Below are positions 8,591 through 17,772 of a DNA stretch of 64,000 bases, piece by piece. Source of the DNA: an uncultured bacterium (lineage in GTDB: Bacteria > Verrucomicrobiota > Lentisphaeria > Victivallales > UBA1829); the NCBI GenBank assembly GCA_949297765.1, contig CASFTV010000027.1, positions 1 to 64,000 on the forward strand. Direction: 5' to 3'. A program made the translations under genes and the position numbers. Under the pieces are notes generated by a model, which was given only the letters and a program-made list of their open reading frames with translations, was not told the DNA's origin and did no database searches. The stretch's first letter is position 1, and every line of letters begins with the position of its first letter.

Positions 8591-8621
8591 CAAAAAAACC
8601 GCCGGAGGAATCCGGCGGTTC
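8591..8621 (-). terminator. Terminator after guaA
   Basis: AACCGCCGGA and TCCGGCGGTT make a 10-bp stem with a 4-nt loop, followed on the minus strand by seven T. Confidence 0.9.
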
Positions 8622-8636
8622 TGGAGGGAAACCCTC

Positions 8637-9914
8637 TTATTCCCACTCGATGGTTCCGGGGGGCTTGGGAGTCATGTCGTAGACGACGCGATTGACACCC
8701 TCGACTTCGCGGATAATGCGTTCGGTCATTGTGTCGAGCAGTTCCCACGGCAGACGGACAACCTGTGCTGTGACGGCGTCGACGCTGTTGATGGAACGGA
8801 TCGCGATCACATAATCATAGGTGCGTTTGTGATTCTTCATGCCGACCGTCTTGACCGGGACGAAAATCGCGAATGTCTGCCAGGTTTTATGATACCATCC
8901 GGATTTCAGCAGCTCTTCCGTGACGATGGCGTCGGCTTCGCGGAGGATCCGGAGGGTTTTCCGGTCGATCGCGCCGAGATGGCGGACGCCGAGGGAAGGA
9001 CCGGGGAACGGATGGCGGTCGATGAGTTCGGAGGGGAGTCCCAGCATCCGGCCGACCGCGCGGACCTCGTCCTTGAAGAGGCGTTCCAGCGGTTCCACCA
9101 GTTTGAATTTCAGGTCCTTGGGCAGTCCGCCGACATTGTGATGGCTCTTGATGACGCCCGCCGGATTCCCGTCGAGCGGAATGCTTTCGAGAATATCCGG
9201 ATAAATGGTTCCCTGTCCGAGGAAAGGTGCGTCGATTTTCGCCGCGGCCTCGGCAAAAACGTCGATGAACTCCTTGCCGATGATCTTGCGTTTCTGTTCC
9301 GGATCCGTGACGCCCTGAAGTTTGTCGAGGAAGCGGTCGGACGCGTCGATGTAGCAGAGGTTCATGTCGAAATTCCGGGCGAAGACCTCCTGCACCATTT
9401 CCGGTTCGTTCTTCCGCAGAAGCCCGTGGTTGACGAACACGCAGGTCAGCTGTTTGCCGACCGCCTTGTGAATCAGCGCCGCCACGACGGAGGAATCCAC
9501 TCCGCCGGAAAGCCCGAGGATCACTTTCTTATCGCCGACCTGTGCCCGGATATCGGCAATAGCCTCCTCGATAAATTTCTCCATGGTCCAGGAGCCGGAG
9601 CATCCGCATTCCGTTTTGCAGAACTCCACAGCCCGGTCCACAAGTGCGGCGGTGTTGTCGTCCGCTCCGACCGTCATCCGGAAGACCGGAAGACCGAGCG
9701 AAAGAAAACGTTTTTCCTCCTCTTCATGAGCGGGCGCTCCGGCGTCGGCGCAGAGGATGAGCCCGACCGGCTTCTCCTGCATGAGACGTTCCGCGCTCAC
9801 CGTGTACGGCATGACCATCGTATAGATGTGACGGTCCCGGATGGAGCGTGCGATCTTCTGAATCCCGTCGCAGACAAAATTCAGAAGCACGACTGTTTCT
9901 GGTGTTTGTTTCAT
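8637..9914 (-). CDS. guaA: GMP synthase with a collapsed glutaminase domain
   Basis: Converts XMP to GMP using ATP. Residues from about 103 (GCSGSWTMEKFI) to 425 are a normal ATP-pyrophosphatase and dimerisation module: P-loop SGGVDSS at 136-142, VNHGLLRKNE, GTIYPDILES, RHPFPGPSLGVR, and the C-terminal PKPPGTIEWE. The N-terminal glutamine amidotransferase is only about 100 residues instead of about 190. It keeps the first strands but has FRMTVGADD where the nucleophile elbow GxCYG should be, and the HPE segment is missing altogether. Catalytic Cys, His and Glu are therefore absent. The frame is continuous, with no stop or frameshift. It probably uses free ammonia or a separate glutaminase. 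Confidence 0.95.
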   Translation of the reverse strand: MKQTPETVVLLNFVCDGIQKIARSIRDRHIYTMVMPYTVSAERLMQEKPVGLILCADAGAPAHEEEEKRFLSLGLPVFRMTVGADDNTAALVDRAVEFCKTECGCSGSWTMEKFIEEAIADIRAQVGDKKVILGLSGGVDSSVVAALIHKAVGKQLTCVFVNHGLLRKNEPEMVQEVFARNFDMNLCYIDASDRFLDKLQGVTDPEQKRKIIGKEFIDVFAEAAAKIDAPFLGQGTIYPDILESIPLDGNPAGVIKSHHNVGGLPKDLKFKLVEPLERLFKDEVRAVGRMLGLPSELIDRHPFPGPSLGVRHLGAIDRKTLRILREADAIVTEELLKSGWYHKTWQTFAIFVPVKTVGMKNHKRTYDYVIAIRSINSVDAVTAQVVRLPWELLDTMTERIIREVEGVNRVVYDMTPKPPGTIEWE

Positions 9915-9947
9915 TCATCTCTCCTGATCTTGAAACACGTTTGAATC

Positions 9948-9976
9948 AAAATACACGTTTTTTGCAGATTCGTCAA
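9948..9976 (-). promoter_or_regulatory. guaA promoter (TTGACG-17-TATTTT)
   Basis: On the minus strand, TTGACG (9976-9971), 17 bp, TATTTT (9953-9948). The 388-bp gap 9915-10302 holds this promoter, the V-ATPase promoter and AT-rich sequence. No convincing gene is seen in it. Confidence 0.55.
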
Positions 9977-10218
9977 ATGCCGGAGCGTATTTTTTTGCAA
10001 TTTTTACCATTTCCCGGCGGAGTTTCCGGAGAAACCCGGCCGCCCCCCTTCCGCCGGAACCGCGCCGAAAGGGACAGTGCCGCACCGGTTCTGCTGTGAA
10101 AAATAAACATATCCGGATTCACAATCGGTTCCGATGCTCTTTTTTCTCTGTATTTTCCGCTCAAACAGGATTCTTTTTTCCAAATAATTAATTTTTATTA
10201 ACTTTATTCTTTTTTTTC

Positions 10219-10246
10219 TTGTATTTTCCTAAATCCTCATTATATT
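10219..10246 (+). promoter_or_regulatory. V-ATPase operon promoter (TTGTAT-16-TATATT)
   Basis: TTGTAT (10219-10224), 16 bp, TATATT (10241-10246), preceded by an A/T-rich tract that could act as an UP element. It lies 57 bp before the first gene. Confidence 0.55.
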
Positions 10247-10302
10247 AACCGGAATGATATTGGAAAAGAAAAACAGAATCATATTTATGGAAGGAGAACA
10301 AT

Positions 10303-10911
10303 ATGGCGGAAGAACTGCAGGGACTTCTGGACCGCATCCAGACGGAAGGAATCGAAAAGGCGGAAGCGGAAAAAGCGACCATTCTCGGGAACGCGAAAGC
10401 GGAAGCCGCAAAGATCATCGAAAAAGCCAAAGAGGAAGCGGCCACCATCGTAAAGAAAGCCAATGAAGAAGCGGAAATCAGCGTGAACAAAGGCAATGCG
10501 GCGATCCGCCAGGCGGCGCGCGATGTGCTCATTGCGCTCCGCGCAGACATCGAAGCCCGTCTGAAAGCGCTCGTGACGGAAAGCATCGGGCAGGCAATGA
10601 CCCCCGATGTCATGGGAAAGATCATTCTGGAAATGGTGAAGGCATACCGGGAAAAGAATCCGACCGGCGATGCGACCGTGGAACTTCTGCTTCCCCAGAG
10701 CGAAGCGGGACAGATGGCGGAACTGCTGAAAGGTTCGCTTCTGGCGAATCTGCGTGCAAATCCGGTGATCCGGATCAACGCCGACGCGGCATCCGGGCTT
10801 CAGATCGGCTTCAAGGACTCCGACGTGTTTCTGGATTTCACCGACGAAGCGCTTTCCGATGTGATCTGCGCGTATGTGGGCCCCAAACTTGCAGCGGCGC
10901 TCAAAGGCTGA
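10303..10911 (+). CDS. atpE: V-type ATP synthase subunit E
   Basis: Peripheral-stalk subunit of the V-type ATPase, holding the catalytic head against rotation. The 202-residue protein has a long charged N-terminal helix (about 5-80, rich in Ala, Lys and Glu, coiled-coil-like: EKAEAEKATILGNAKAEAAKIIEKAKEEA) and a globular C-terminal half. It is the first gene of the seven-gene operon E-DUF2764-A-B-D-I-K. A GGAGA ribosome site precedes the ATG. Confidence 0.88.
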   Translation: MAEELQGLLDRIQTEGIEKAEAEKATILGNAKAEAAKIIEKAKEEAATIVKKANEEAEISVNKGNAAIRQAARDVLIALRADIEARLKALVTESIGQAMTPDVMGKIILEMVKAYREKNPTGDATVELLLPQSEAGQMAELLKGSLLANLRANPVIRINADAASGLQIGFKDSDVFLDFTDEALSDVICAYVGPKLAAALKG

Positions 10912-10932
10912 CGCCGGGATCGGAGCTGAAGC

Positions 10933-11472
10933 ATGGTCCTGTTTGCCCTGATCGCCTCGCTGCCCCAGCTGAAGTGGGACGAAGCGCCGTTCCTCACGAT
11001 GGAGGAACTGCAGGATGCGACGTCTCTCTATCTGGACACGACGCATTCCGGTCTGTTCCGGAAACTGAGTCTCTCTGCGGAGGCGGGAGAGTTTCCGAAA
11101 AAGACTCTTGCGTCGAATTATCTTGCCTGGGAGACCGCGTTCCGCAACACCATCGCCAGACTCCGGGCGGCCCGTCTGAACGTGGATGCGGCAGCCTACC
11201 TCCATGCGGACGGATCCTATGAGACCGATGCGGACCGGTCCGTCCGGGAGGCGTTCGCCGCGGGGAATCCGCTGGAACGGGAAAAGCTGCTGGATCTCGC
11301 CCGCTGGCGGAAAATCGAGGAATTTGAATTTGGAAACCGGTTCAACTTCAATGTTCTCTGCGCGTATAAACTGAAGTTGGAACTGTTGCTGAAGTGGAAG
11401 GCGAGAGACGCGGAACGTTCGCAGAAGAATCTGGATCTCGCCGCGGCGGAGGTCCGCAAAGAGGCCGTCTGA
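10933..11472 (+). CDS. DUF2764 protein of the V-ATPase operon
   Basis: A 179-residue protein of the DUF2764 family, found between the E and A genes in bacterial V-ATPase operons of Bacteroidetes, Chlamydiae and spirochaetes. It begins MVLFALIASLPQLKWDEAPFLTMEEL and is helical and charged. Chlamydia has a gene of unknown function in the same operon position. By position it could replace subunit C, which couples the central stalk to the membrane ring and has no other gene here; that is inference. It is 21 bp after subunit E and 43 bp before subunit A. Confidence 0.78.
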   Translation: MVLFALIASLPQLKWDEAPFLTMEELQDATSLYLDTTHSGLFRKLSLSAEAGEFPKKTLASNYLAWETAFRNTIARLRAARLNVDAAAYLHADGSYETDADRSVREAFAAGNPLEREKLLDLARWRKIEEFEFGNRFNFNVLCAYKLKLELLLKWKARDAERSQKNLDLAAAEVRKEAV

Positions 11473-11515
11473 CGGCTTTCCGGTATCGCAACTAAGAAAA
11501 GGGAGATTGAATCCT

Positions 11516-13255
11516 ATGCTCGAAAACAAGAAAATGGGCCGGATTGTCGGCGTCAACGGCAACCTTCTGACCGTTGAGTTCGACACCAGCGTCACACAGA
11601 ACGAAGTCGCCTACGCACTTGTCGGCGACAGCAGACTCAAATGCGAAGTCATCCGGGTAAGAGGCTCCAGAGCCGACCTTCAGATCTTCGAAAGCTCCGC
11701 CGGACTCAAAGTCGGCGACAATGTCGAATTCACGGATGCGCTTCTGAGCGTCAAACTGGGTCCCGGACTGCTCCGGCAGGTGTACGACGGCCTTCAGAAC
11801 CCGCTCGAAAAACTCGCCGAGAAAGCCGGCTTCTTCCTGAAACGCGGACTCTATCTGGATCCGCTCGACTATGAATCCGCCTGGGCGTTCACCCCGACCG
11901 CCAAAGTCGGCGACAAGCTCTCGGCCTCCGACAAGATCGGCTGGGTTCCGGAAGGCATCTTCCAGCACAGCATCATGCTCCCCTTCTCCTTCAAGGGAGT
12001 CTGGGAGATCACCGAGATCGCTTCCGCGGGAACCTACAAGCTCAATGACACAATGGCAAAGGTCCGGAATTCCAAAGGCGAGGAACGCATCGTCACCATG
12101 GTACAGGAATGGCCGGTGAAAATTCCGATCTCCTGCTACAAGGAAAAACTCATGCCGACCGAGCCGATGATCACCCAGATGCGGACGATCGACACCTTCT
12201 TCCCGGTTGCCAAGGGCGGTACCTTCTGCACCCCCGGACCCTTCGGTGCGGGCAAAACCGTGCTTCAGCACTCTCTCAGCCGGAATGCCGAGGCGGATGT
12301 GGTCATCATCGCAGCCTGCGGCGAGCGGGCGGGCGAAGTGGTGGAAATCCTGCGCGAGTTTCCGCATCTGGAAGACCCGCGGACCGGCAAGCCGCTGATC
12401 GACCGCTCCATCATCATCTGCAACACCAGTTCGATGCCGGTGGCGGCCCGTGAAGCGTCGGTCTACACGGCGGTGACGCTGGCGGAGTACTACCGGCAGA
12501 TGGGACTCAACGTTCTGCTGCTTGCGGACTCCACGTCCCGGTGGGCGCAGGCGCTCCGCGAGATGTCGGGCCGTCTGGAGGAGATCCCGGGCGAGGAAGC
12601 GTTCCCGGCCTATCTGGAGTCGCTGATCGCCAGCTTCTACGAACGGGCGGGACTGGTGGTTCTGAACGACGGGACCCGGGGTTCGGTGACCATCGGCGGC
12701 GCGGTGAGTCCGGCAGGAGGAAACTTCGAAGAGCCGGTCACGCAGGCGACCCTGAAGGTGGTCGGCGCGTTTCTGGGGCTCTCGCGGGAACGTTCCTCGG
12801 CGCGGCGCTATCCGGCAATCCATCCGCTGGAGAGCTGGAGCCATTACAAGAGCATCGTCGAAGAAGGCGAGATCAAGCGGGCGCGGGAGATTCTCCGCCG
12901 CGGCAATGAGATCAACCAGATGATGAAAGTGGTCGGCGAGGAAGGCACCCATATTGATGATTTCGTGATCTATCTCAAGAGCGAATTCCTCGACTTTGTC
13001 TATCTTCAGCAGAACACGTTCGACGAGGTCGACGCGGCCTGCAGCGCGGAACGCCAGAAGTATGTGTTCCGGCACGTGGTCGGCGTGCTGAACGATGAAT
13101 TCCGCTTCGACGACAAGGACGCCGCACGAAGATTCTTCCTTGAACTGAGACAGCTGTTCACCGACTGGAACTATTCTCCGTTCAACTCCGATAAGTTCAA
13201 ACAGGGCGAAGAAGCCATCGCCGCGAAAATCAAGGAGAGACTCGTCAATGCGTAA
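11516..13255 (+). CDS. atpA: V-type ATP synthase subunit A (catalytic)
   Basis: Catalytic nucleotide-binding subunit of the V1 head. The 579 residues match the family length. The Walker A is GPFGAGKT (Gly244-Thr248 core), and the family-specific non-homologous insert lies before it. Also visible are [12 protein letters not shown] and [26 protein letters not shown]. The frame extends nine bases upstream to a TTG, but the ATG at 11516 is preferred because a GGGAGA ribosome site ends ten bases before it and would abut the TTG. The 3' end overlaps the start of subunit B by 8 bp. Confidence 0.97.
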   Translation: MLENKKMGRIVGVNGNLLTVEFDTSVTQNEVAYALVGDSRLKCEVIRVRGSRADLQIFESSAGLKVGDNVEFTDALLSVKLGPGLLRQVYDGLQNPLEKLAEKAGFFLKRGLYLDPLDYESAWAFTPTAKVGDKLSASDKIGWVPEGIFQHSIMLPFSFKGVWEITEIASAGTYKLNDTMAKVRNSKGEERIVTMVQEWPVKIPISCYKEKLMPTEPMITQMRTIDTFFPVAKGGTFCTPGPFGAGKTVLQHSLSRNAEADVVIIAACGERAGEVVEILREFPHLEDPRTGKPLIDRSIIICNTSSMPVAAREASVYTAVTLAEYYRQMGLNVLLLADSTSRWAQALREMSGRLEEIPGEEAFPAYLESLIASFYERAGLVVLNDGTRGSVTIGGAVSPAGGNFEEPVTQATLKVVGAFLGLSRERSSARRYPAIHPLESWSHYKSIVEEGEIKRAREILRRGNEINQMMKVVGEEGTHIDDFVIYLKSEFLDFVYLQQNTFDEVDAACSAERQKYVFRHVVGVLNDEFRFDDKDAARRFFLELRQLFTDWNYSPFNSDKFKQGEEAIAAKIKERLVNA

Positions 13256-14540
13256 GGTTTATCACAAAATCATTCAGATTGCCGGCAACGTGATTACGGT
13301 CGAGGCGGACAATGTTGCATACAACGACCTTGCGGAGGTCACGAGCGCCCGCGGGACGTCGCTTGCGCAGGTGATCCGTCTTCAGGACAACAAAGTCTAT
13401 CTTCAGGTGTTTGCGGGCTCCCGCGGCATCAGCACCGGCGACGAAGTCCGCTTCCTGGGCTACCCGATGAAGGTCTCCTCTTCGACCGATCTTCTCGGCC
13501 GCGTGTTCAACGGAGCGGGACGGCCCCGCGACATGCGTCCGGAGATCACGTCCGACATGATCGAGATCGGCGGACCGTCTGTGAATCCGGCGAAGCGCAT
13601 CATTCCCCGGAAGATGATCCGGACCGGTATTCCGATGATCGACCTGTTCAATACGCTGGTGGAATCGCAGAAACTGCCGATCTTCTCGGTTGCGGGAGAG
13701 CCGTACAACCAGCTGCTCGCCCGGATCGCGATGCAGGCGGAGGTCGATGTGATCATCCTCGGCGGAATGGGACTCAAATACGACGACTACCTCTATTTCC
13801 GGAATGTTCTGGATGAACACGGAGCGCTCTCGCGTTCGGTGCTGTTCATTCACACGGCGGCGGACCCGATCGTGGAGTGCCTGCTGGTTCCGGACATGTG
13901 CCTTGCGGTGGCGGAAAAATATGCGCTGGAGAAGAAGCGCGTGCTTGTGCTGCTCACCGACATGACCAACTTTGCCGATGCGATGAAGGAAATCGCCATC
14001 ACGATGGAACAGATTCCGTCCAACCGCGGTTATCCGGGCGATCTCTATTCGCAGCTGGCGTCGCGTTACGAGAAGGCGGTCGACTTCGACGGAGCCGGCT
14101 CCATCACGATTCTGACGGTCACCACGATGCCGGGCGACGACGTCACCCACCCGATCCCCGACAACACCGGATACATCACCGAAGGCCAGTTCTATCTGAA
14201 GAACGGACGCATTGAACCGTTCGGTTCGCTGAGCCGTCTCAAACAGCAGGTCAACGGCAAAACCCGCGAAGACCACCGCGCCATCATGGACACCATGATC
14301 CGCTTCTACGCCGACTACAAGGAGACGCTGGAGAAGCAGTCGATGGGCTTCCAGATGAGCAACTGGGACAAGAAACTCCTCCGCTACGGCGTGGCGTTCG
14401 AAAAGCAGATGATGGACCTCTCGGTCAACATTCCGCTGGAGGAGGCTCTTGATGAAGGCTGGAAAATCCTTGCGGAGTGCTTCGACAAAACCGAAACGGG
14501 CATCAAAACCGAACTGGTCGAAAAATTCTGGCCGAAATGA
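13248..14540 (+). CDS. atpB: V-type ATP synthase subunit B (non-catalytic)
   Basis: Regulatory nucleotide-binding subunit that alternates with A in the hexameric head. The 430 residues align with bacterial and archaeal V/A-type B subunits: [53 protein letters not shown], and [20 protein letters not shown]. As usual for B, there is no intact Walker A. The start codon lies inside the end of the A gene (8-bp overlap), implying translational coupling. Confidence 0.97.
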   Translation: MRKVYHKIIQIAGNVITVEADNVAYNDLAEVTSARGTSLAQVIRLQDNKVYLQVFAGSRGISTGDEVRFLGYPMKVSSSTDLLGRVFNGAGRPRDMRPEITSDMIEIGGPSVNPAKRIIPRKMIRTGIPMIDLFNTLVESQKLPIFSVAGEPYNQLLARIAMQAEVDVIILGGMGLKYDDYLYFRNVLDEHGALSRSVLFIHTAADPIVECLLVPDMCLAVAEKYALEKKRVLVLLTDMTNFADAMKEIAITMEQIPSNRGYPGDLYSQLASRYEKAVDFDGAGSITILTVTTMPGDDVTHPIPDNTGYITEGQFYLKNGRIEPFGSLSRLKQQVNGKTREDHRAIMDTMIRFYADYKETLEKQSMGFQMSNWDKKLLRYGVAFEKQMMDLSVNIPLEEALDEGWKILAECFDKTETGIKTELVEKFWPK

Positions 14541-14555
14541 CCGGGAGAGTGCGCA

Positions 14556-15164
14556 ATGCCGAAAGTCAAATTAACCAAAACAGCCTTGAAGCAGGAGCGG
14601 GATTCGCTGAAGCAGTTTCAGAGATTCCTGCCGACGCTTCAGCTGAAAAAACAGCAGCTCCAGATGGAAATGCGGACCTGCCTGGACCGCATTGAGCGGA
14701 ACCGGGAGATCGAACGCGAAACCAAGGAAGCTCTTGCGTCGTGGACCGCGCTGTTCGGCGACCCGGAATCGGTGGAAAAGATCCGGCGCAATCTCTCGGT
14801 GAGCGAAGTGATCACCGGAGAGCAGAACATTGCGGGCGTCGACGTTCCGGTGTTCAAGGAGGTGGTTTTCGACTACAGGCCGTTCGATCTTTATGCGGAC
14901 GATCCCTGGCTCGACGACGCGGCGGAGTCCGTCAAGAAGATCGTTTCCATTCAGGAGGAGCGCGCCGTCATCCGAAAACAGTATGAGCTGATCGCCGATG
15001 AACTGCGGGTCACAACCCAGCGGGTCAATCTGTTCGAAAAGGTCAAGATCCCCGAATGCAAGGAGAACATCCGCGCCATTCAGATCTATCTTGGAGACAT
15101 GGACACGGCGGCGGTTGCCCGCTCTAAAATCGCGAAAAAGAAACTGCAGGAGACCGTGGCATGA
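14556..15164 (+). CDS. atpD: V-type ATP synthase subunit D (central stalk)
   Basis: Rotor shaft subunit. The 202 residues start with the characteristic basic helix (KVKLTKTALKQERDSLKQFQRFLPTLQLKKQQLQME) and end with a second long helix (LRVTTQRVNLFEKVKIPECKENIRAIQIYLGDMDTAAVARSKIAKKKL), the antiparallel coiled coil of the shaft. The stop overlaps the start of subunit I as ATGA. Confidence 0.95.
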   Translation: MPKVKLTKTALKQERDSLKQFQRFLPTLQLKKQQLQMEMRTCLDRIERNREIERETKEALASWTALFGDPESVEKIRRNLSVSEVITGEQNIAGVDVPVFKEVVFDYRPFDLYADDPWLDDAAESVKKIVSIQEERAVIRKQYELIADELRVTTQRVNLFEKVKIPECKENIRAIQIYLGDMDTAAVARSKIAKKKLQETVA

Positions 15165-17029
15165 TTATTCCGATGAAAAAAATCACGGTTCTCTGTCTGG
15201 AATCCGACAGAATCCGGACTCTTGAGAAGCTCCGCGAGCTTTCCATTCTGCACACCTCGGTTTCCGCGACGGCGGAGACCGCCGATGCCGCCTCGGCCGC
15301 CAAACGGCTTGCCGAAGTAAACCGCGCCGGACTGGCGCTGCTCGAACGCAAAAGCGTCTCCAAGGCGCCGGCGATCGACGCGGAAAAGGCGGTCGACCGG
15401 GTCAACGAAATCCTGGATGCCCGCAACGCGGCGGAAAAGTCGCTGGAGAATCTTTCCAAGGAGTATGACCGCCTTCAGCCGTGGGGGAATTTCTCTCCGG
15501 CGCAGATCCATGAACTGGAGAAGAAGGGAATTTTTGTAGTTCTCTGCACGGCTTCGCCGAAATTCATGCCGGAGATTCCGGAAGGGGTTTCCGCAACGGA
15601 GATTGCAAGGAGTTCCGCTCAGGTCTGTCTTGCGCTGATTTCGCGCGAGCCGATTGACACAAAAAATCTGAACACGGTTCAGCTTCCGGAACGGTCGATG
15701 AAGGAAATCGCGGATGAAATGGAAGAACATCGTGCGGAACTGCGCGAACTGGACGGGAAACTGGAAGAGCTGACCGCGTCTCTGGATGCGATCCGCGCCT
15801 ACCGGACGGAGGTCGAAGACGAACTCACGTTCCTCCGGAACCGCGACGGAATGGCGGAGGACCGCGCAGTGGCCTATCTGAACGGCTACGTCCCGGAAGA
15901 CAGAGTTGCGGAACTTCGGAAAGCGGCTTCCGCAAACGGATGGGCGCTGCTGATCACCGATCCGGACCCGGGCGACGATCAGGTCCCGACCTGCATCCGC
16001 AAGCCGAAATGGCTGGACATCATGGATCCCCTGTTCGACTTCATCGGCGTCACGCCGGGATACCGGGAGAATGATGTGAATCTGTTTTTCCTGATCTTCT
16101 TCCCGATCTTTTTCGGAATGCTGATCGGGGATGCGGGATACGGAGTGCTGTTTATCGCAACGGCGCTGATCTGCAAATACACGGTCTGCCGGGGCAAGGA
16201 GGGAGCACGTCTTCCGCTGAATCTGTTCCTGATGCTGTCGTGCATGTCGCTGATCTGGGGATGGCTGAACGGTTCATGGTTCGGGATTCCCCGCGCTTCG
16301 CTGCCGGCATTCATGCGGGGAATCGACTTCCTGGCGGATCCCGCGAACAGTCCGCTCGCGTGTGAGCTGGCGGAAAAGCTGAAGCAGAATCCGGCCGGAT
16401 TGAAAGACAAGTTCATTCAATGGCTCTGTTTTCTGCTGGCGGCGCTGCAGCTTTCGGCGGCGCGGCTGTTCAAAACGATCGTGGATCTGCGGCACAGCTG
16501 GCGCGCGCTGGGAAATCTCGGGTGGGCGCTGCTGATCTGGGGCAACTTCTTCACGGCGGTGAATCTGATCGTCTTTTCCGGAACGTTTCCGACGTTCGCG
16601 TATTATTTCTACGGGATCGGCGTGGTGCTGATCATCGGAACCATTACGCTGGAAGCGGCGCTCAATCTTCCGTTCGCGCTGATCGGAAGTTTTGTGGATG
16701 TGCTCTCCTACATCCGTCTGTTTGCGGTGGGGCTTTCCGGAACCTATATTGCGGAAAACTTCAACAAGATGGGCGGAATGGTGCTGGACGCCCTGCCCCG
16801 GAATCTGTTTGTCATCGGACTGATCTGTCTGATTCTTGTGGCGGTGTTCGGGCATATCCTGAATATCGCGCTCGGATTCCTCGGCGTTCTGGTCCATGCG
16901 ATCCGACTCAACACGCTGGAATTCTCGAACCACATGGAAATGCAGTGGGCGGGAATCCGATATAAACCCTTCTCAAAGACCAAAAACCCAATCAAAGAGA
17001 ATAACAGCAAAACAGGAGAAAAACAATGA
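15161..17029 (+). CDS. atpI: V-type ATP synthase subunit I (membrane a-subunit)
   Basis: Stator membrane subunit that forms the ion half-channels against the K ring. The 622 residues comprise a cytoplasmic N-terminal half (about 1-290, with a coiled coil around 180-230) and a C-terminal half with about seven membrane segments. The first segment starts near VNLFFLIFFPIFFGMLIGDAGYGVLF. SFVDVLSYIRLFAVGLSG contains the conserved arginine facing the rotor carboxylate. Its 3' end overlaps subunit K by 4 bp (ATGA). Confidence 0.95.
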   Translation: MIIPMKKITVLCLESDRIRTLEKLRELSILHTSVSATAETADAASAAKRLAEVNRAGLALLERKSVSKAPAIDAEKAVDRVNEILDARNAAEKSLENLSKEYDRLQPWGNFSPAQIHELEKKGIFVVLCTASPKFMPEIPEGVSATEIARSSAQVCLALISREPIDTKNLNTVQLPERSMKEIADEMEEHRAELRELDGKLEELTASLDAIRAYRTEVEDELTFLRNRDGMAEDRAVAYLNGYVPEDRVAELRKAASANGWALLITDPDPGDDQVPTCIRKPKWLDIMDPLFDFIGVTPGYRENDVNLFFLIFFPIFFGMLIGDAGYGVLFIATALICKYTVCRGKEGARLPLNLFLMLSCMSLIWGWLNGSWFGIPRASLPAFMRGIDFLADPANSPLACELAEKLKQNPAGLKDKFIQWLCFLLAALQLSAARLFKTIVDLRHSWRALGNLGWALLIWGNFFTAVNLIVFSGTFPTFAYYFYGIGVVLIIGTITLEAALNLPFALIGSFVDVLSYIRLFAVGLSGTYIAENFNKMGGMVLDALPRNLFVIGLICLILVAVFGHILNIALGFLGVLVHAIRLNTLEFSNHMEMQWAGIRYKPFSKTKNPIKENNSKTGEKQ

Positions 17030-17568
17030 GCATGTTACTCGCGGCAGCGGCAGACGCTGCAAACGCAGCCCAGGCTGCGGCCACCATCGTCCCGGACTAC
17101 GCACAGAAGGCGCTCGTCTTCGCAGCGGCGTTCTCCTCCATCGGTTTCGCGGCCATCGGTTCCGCCTACGGCGCCGGTGCTGCCGGATGCGCCGCCATCG
17201 GAGCGTGGAAAAAATGCTATGCGCAGAACAAGCCCGCTCCCTTCCAGCTGCTGATCTTCGCCGGAGCCCCGCTCTCTCAGACCATTTATGGTATGATTAT
17301 TATGTTCATTATCATGGGTGCGGCGGGGGATGCGACGCTGCTGGCCTCCAAGCCGGGAATCTGGTTTGTGTATATGATGGTCGGTATTCTTTCCGGTATT
17401 TCCATGGGAATTTCCGCCCTCTGGCAGGGACTTTCCGCTGCGGCATCCGCCGATGCGTTCGCGGAAACGGGGAAAGGATTTACCAATCAGCTGATGGTTC
17501 TCGGTATCGTCGAAACCGTCGCGATCTTCGTGATGGCGTTCGCAATCGTTCTTCTCAGCTCGTTCTGA
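17026..17568 (+). CDS. atpK: V-type ATP synthase subunit K (rotor ring)
   Basis: Double-hairpin proteolipid of the rotor ring with four membrane helices (180 residues). The ion-binding carboxylate is Glu163 in the last helix (LGIVETVAIF), and the first hairpin carries Gln instead of an acid, as in V-type rings. The residues Ser84-Gln85, Tyr88, Gln134 (SALWQG) and Glu163 line up with the Na+ ligands Thr64, Gln65, Tyr68, Gln110 and Glu139 of Enterococcus hirae NtpK. This suggests sodium rather than proton coupling; it is inferred, not shown. It is the last gene of the operon, followed by a terminator. Confidence 0.95.
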   Translation: MSMLLAAAADAANAAQAAATIVPDYAQKALVFAAAFSSIGFAAIGSAYGAGAAGCAAIGAWKKCYAQNKPAPFQLLIFAGAPLSQTIYGMIIMFIIMGAAGDATLLASKPGIWFVYMMVGILSGISMGISALWQGLSAAASADAFAETGKGFTNQLMVLGIVETVAIFVMAFAIVLLSSF

Positions 17569-17600
17569 GGCTGGGGAAACTGAACGTTTTTGCGGATACT

Positions 17601-17640
17601 CAAAAAGCGGACTTCCTTCAAAGGGGGTCCGCTTTTTTTG
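17601..17640 (+). terminator. Terminator of the V-ATPase operon
   Basis: AAAAGCGGAC (about 17603-17612) pairs with GTCCGCTTTT (17627-17636) and continues into a run of seven T. Confidence 0.9.
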
Positions 17641-17673
17641 TTTCAGTGGATTGGAATAATGGGAGTGCGGCTT

Positions 17674-17764
17674 GGATTTCGTGCTTTGCACGACCAGCGT
17701 TTCGCCGCTGGACCGCGACAAGGACGGAGTCCTTGACCCGGGAAAATGCGACTGCATTTTCCCG
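17674..17764 (-). repeat. Four-hairpin repeat element, copy 1
   Basis: A 91-bp unit, 83/91 identical to 53008-53098. It holds four successive hairpins: CGTGC/GCACG, CCAGCG/CGCTGG, CAAGGAC/GTCCTTG, and a 10-bp stem GGGAAAATGC/GCATTTTCCC. On the minus strand it begins 8 nt after the stop of the acetyltransferase gene. It falls between the ends of two convergent units (the V-ATPase operon and this gene). Confidence 0.85.
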
Positions 17765-17772
17765 TTCCGGAG

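Noticed and set aside
8637-9914. GuaA shortening explained by a frameshift or pseudogene
   Set aside because: The frame is continuous, the second half is perfectly conserved, and no missing amidotransferase fragment is found in the other frames nearby.
9973-10164. 63-codon minus-strand frame in the guaA/V-ATPase gap
   Set aside because: It overlaps the guaA promoter, has no convincing ribosome site and no recognisable sequence.
11492-13075. 527-codon minus-strand frame opposite V-ATPase subunit A
   Set aside because: A shadow of the catalytic subunit gene; no homology recognised.
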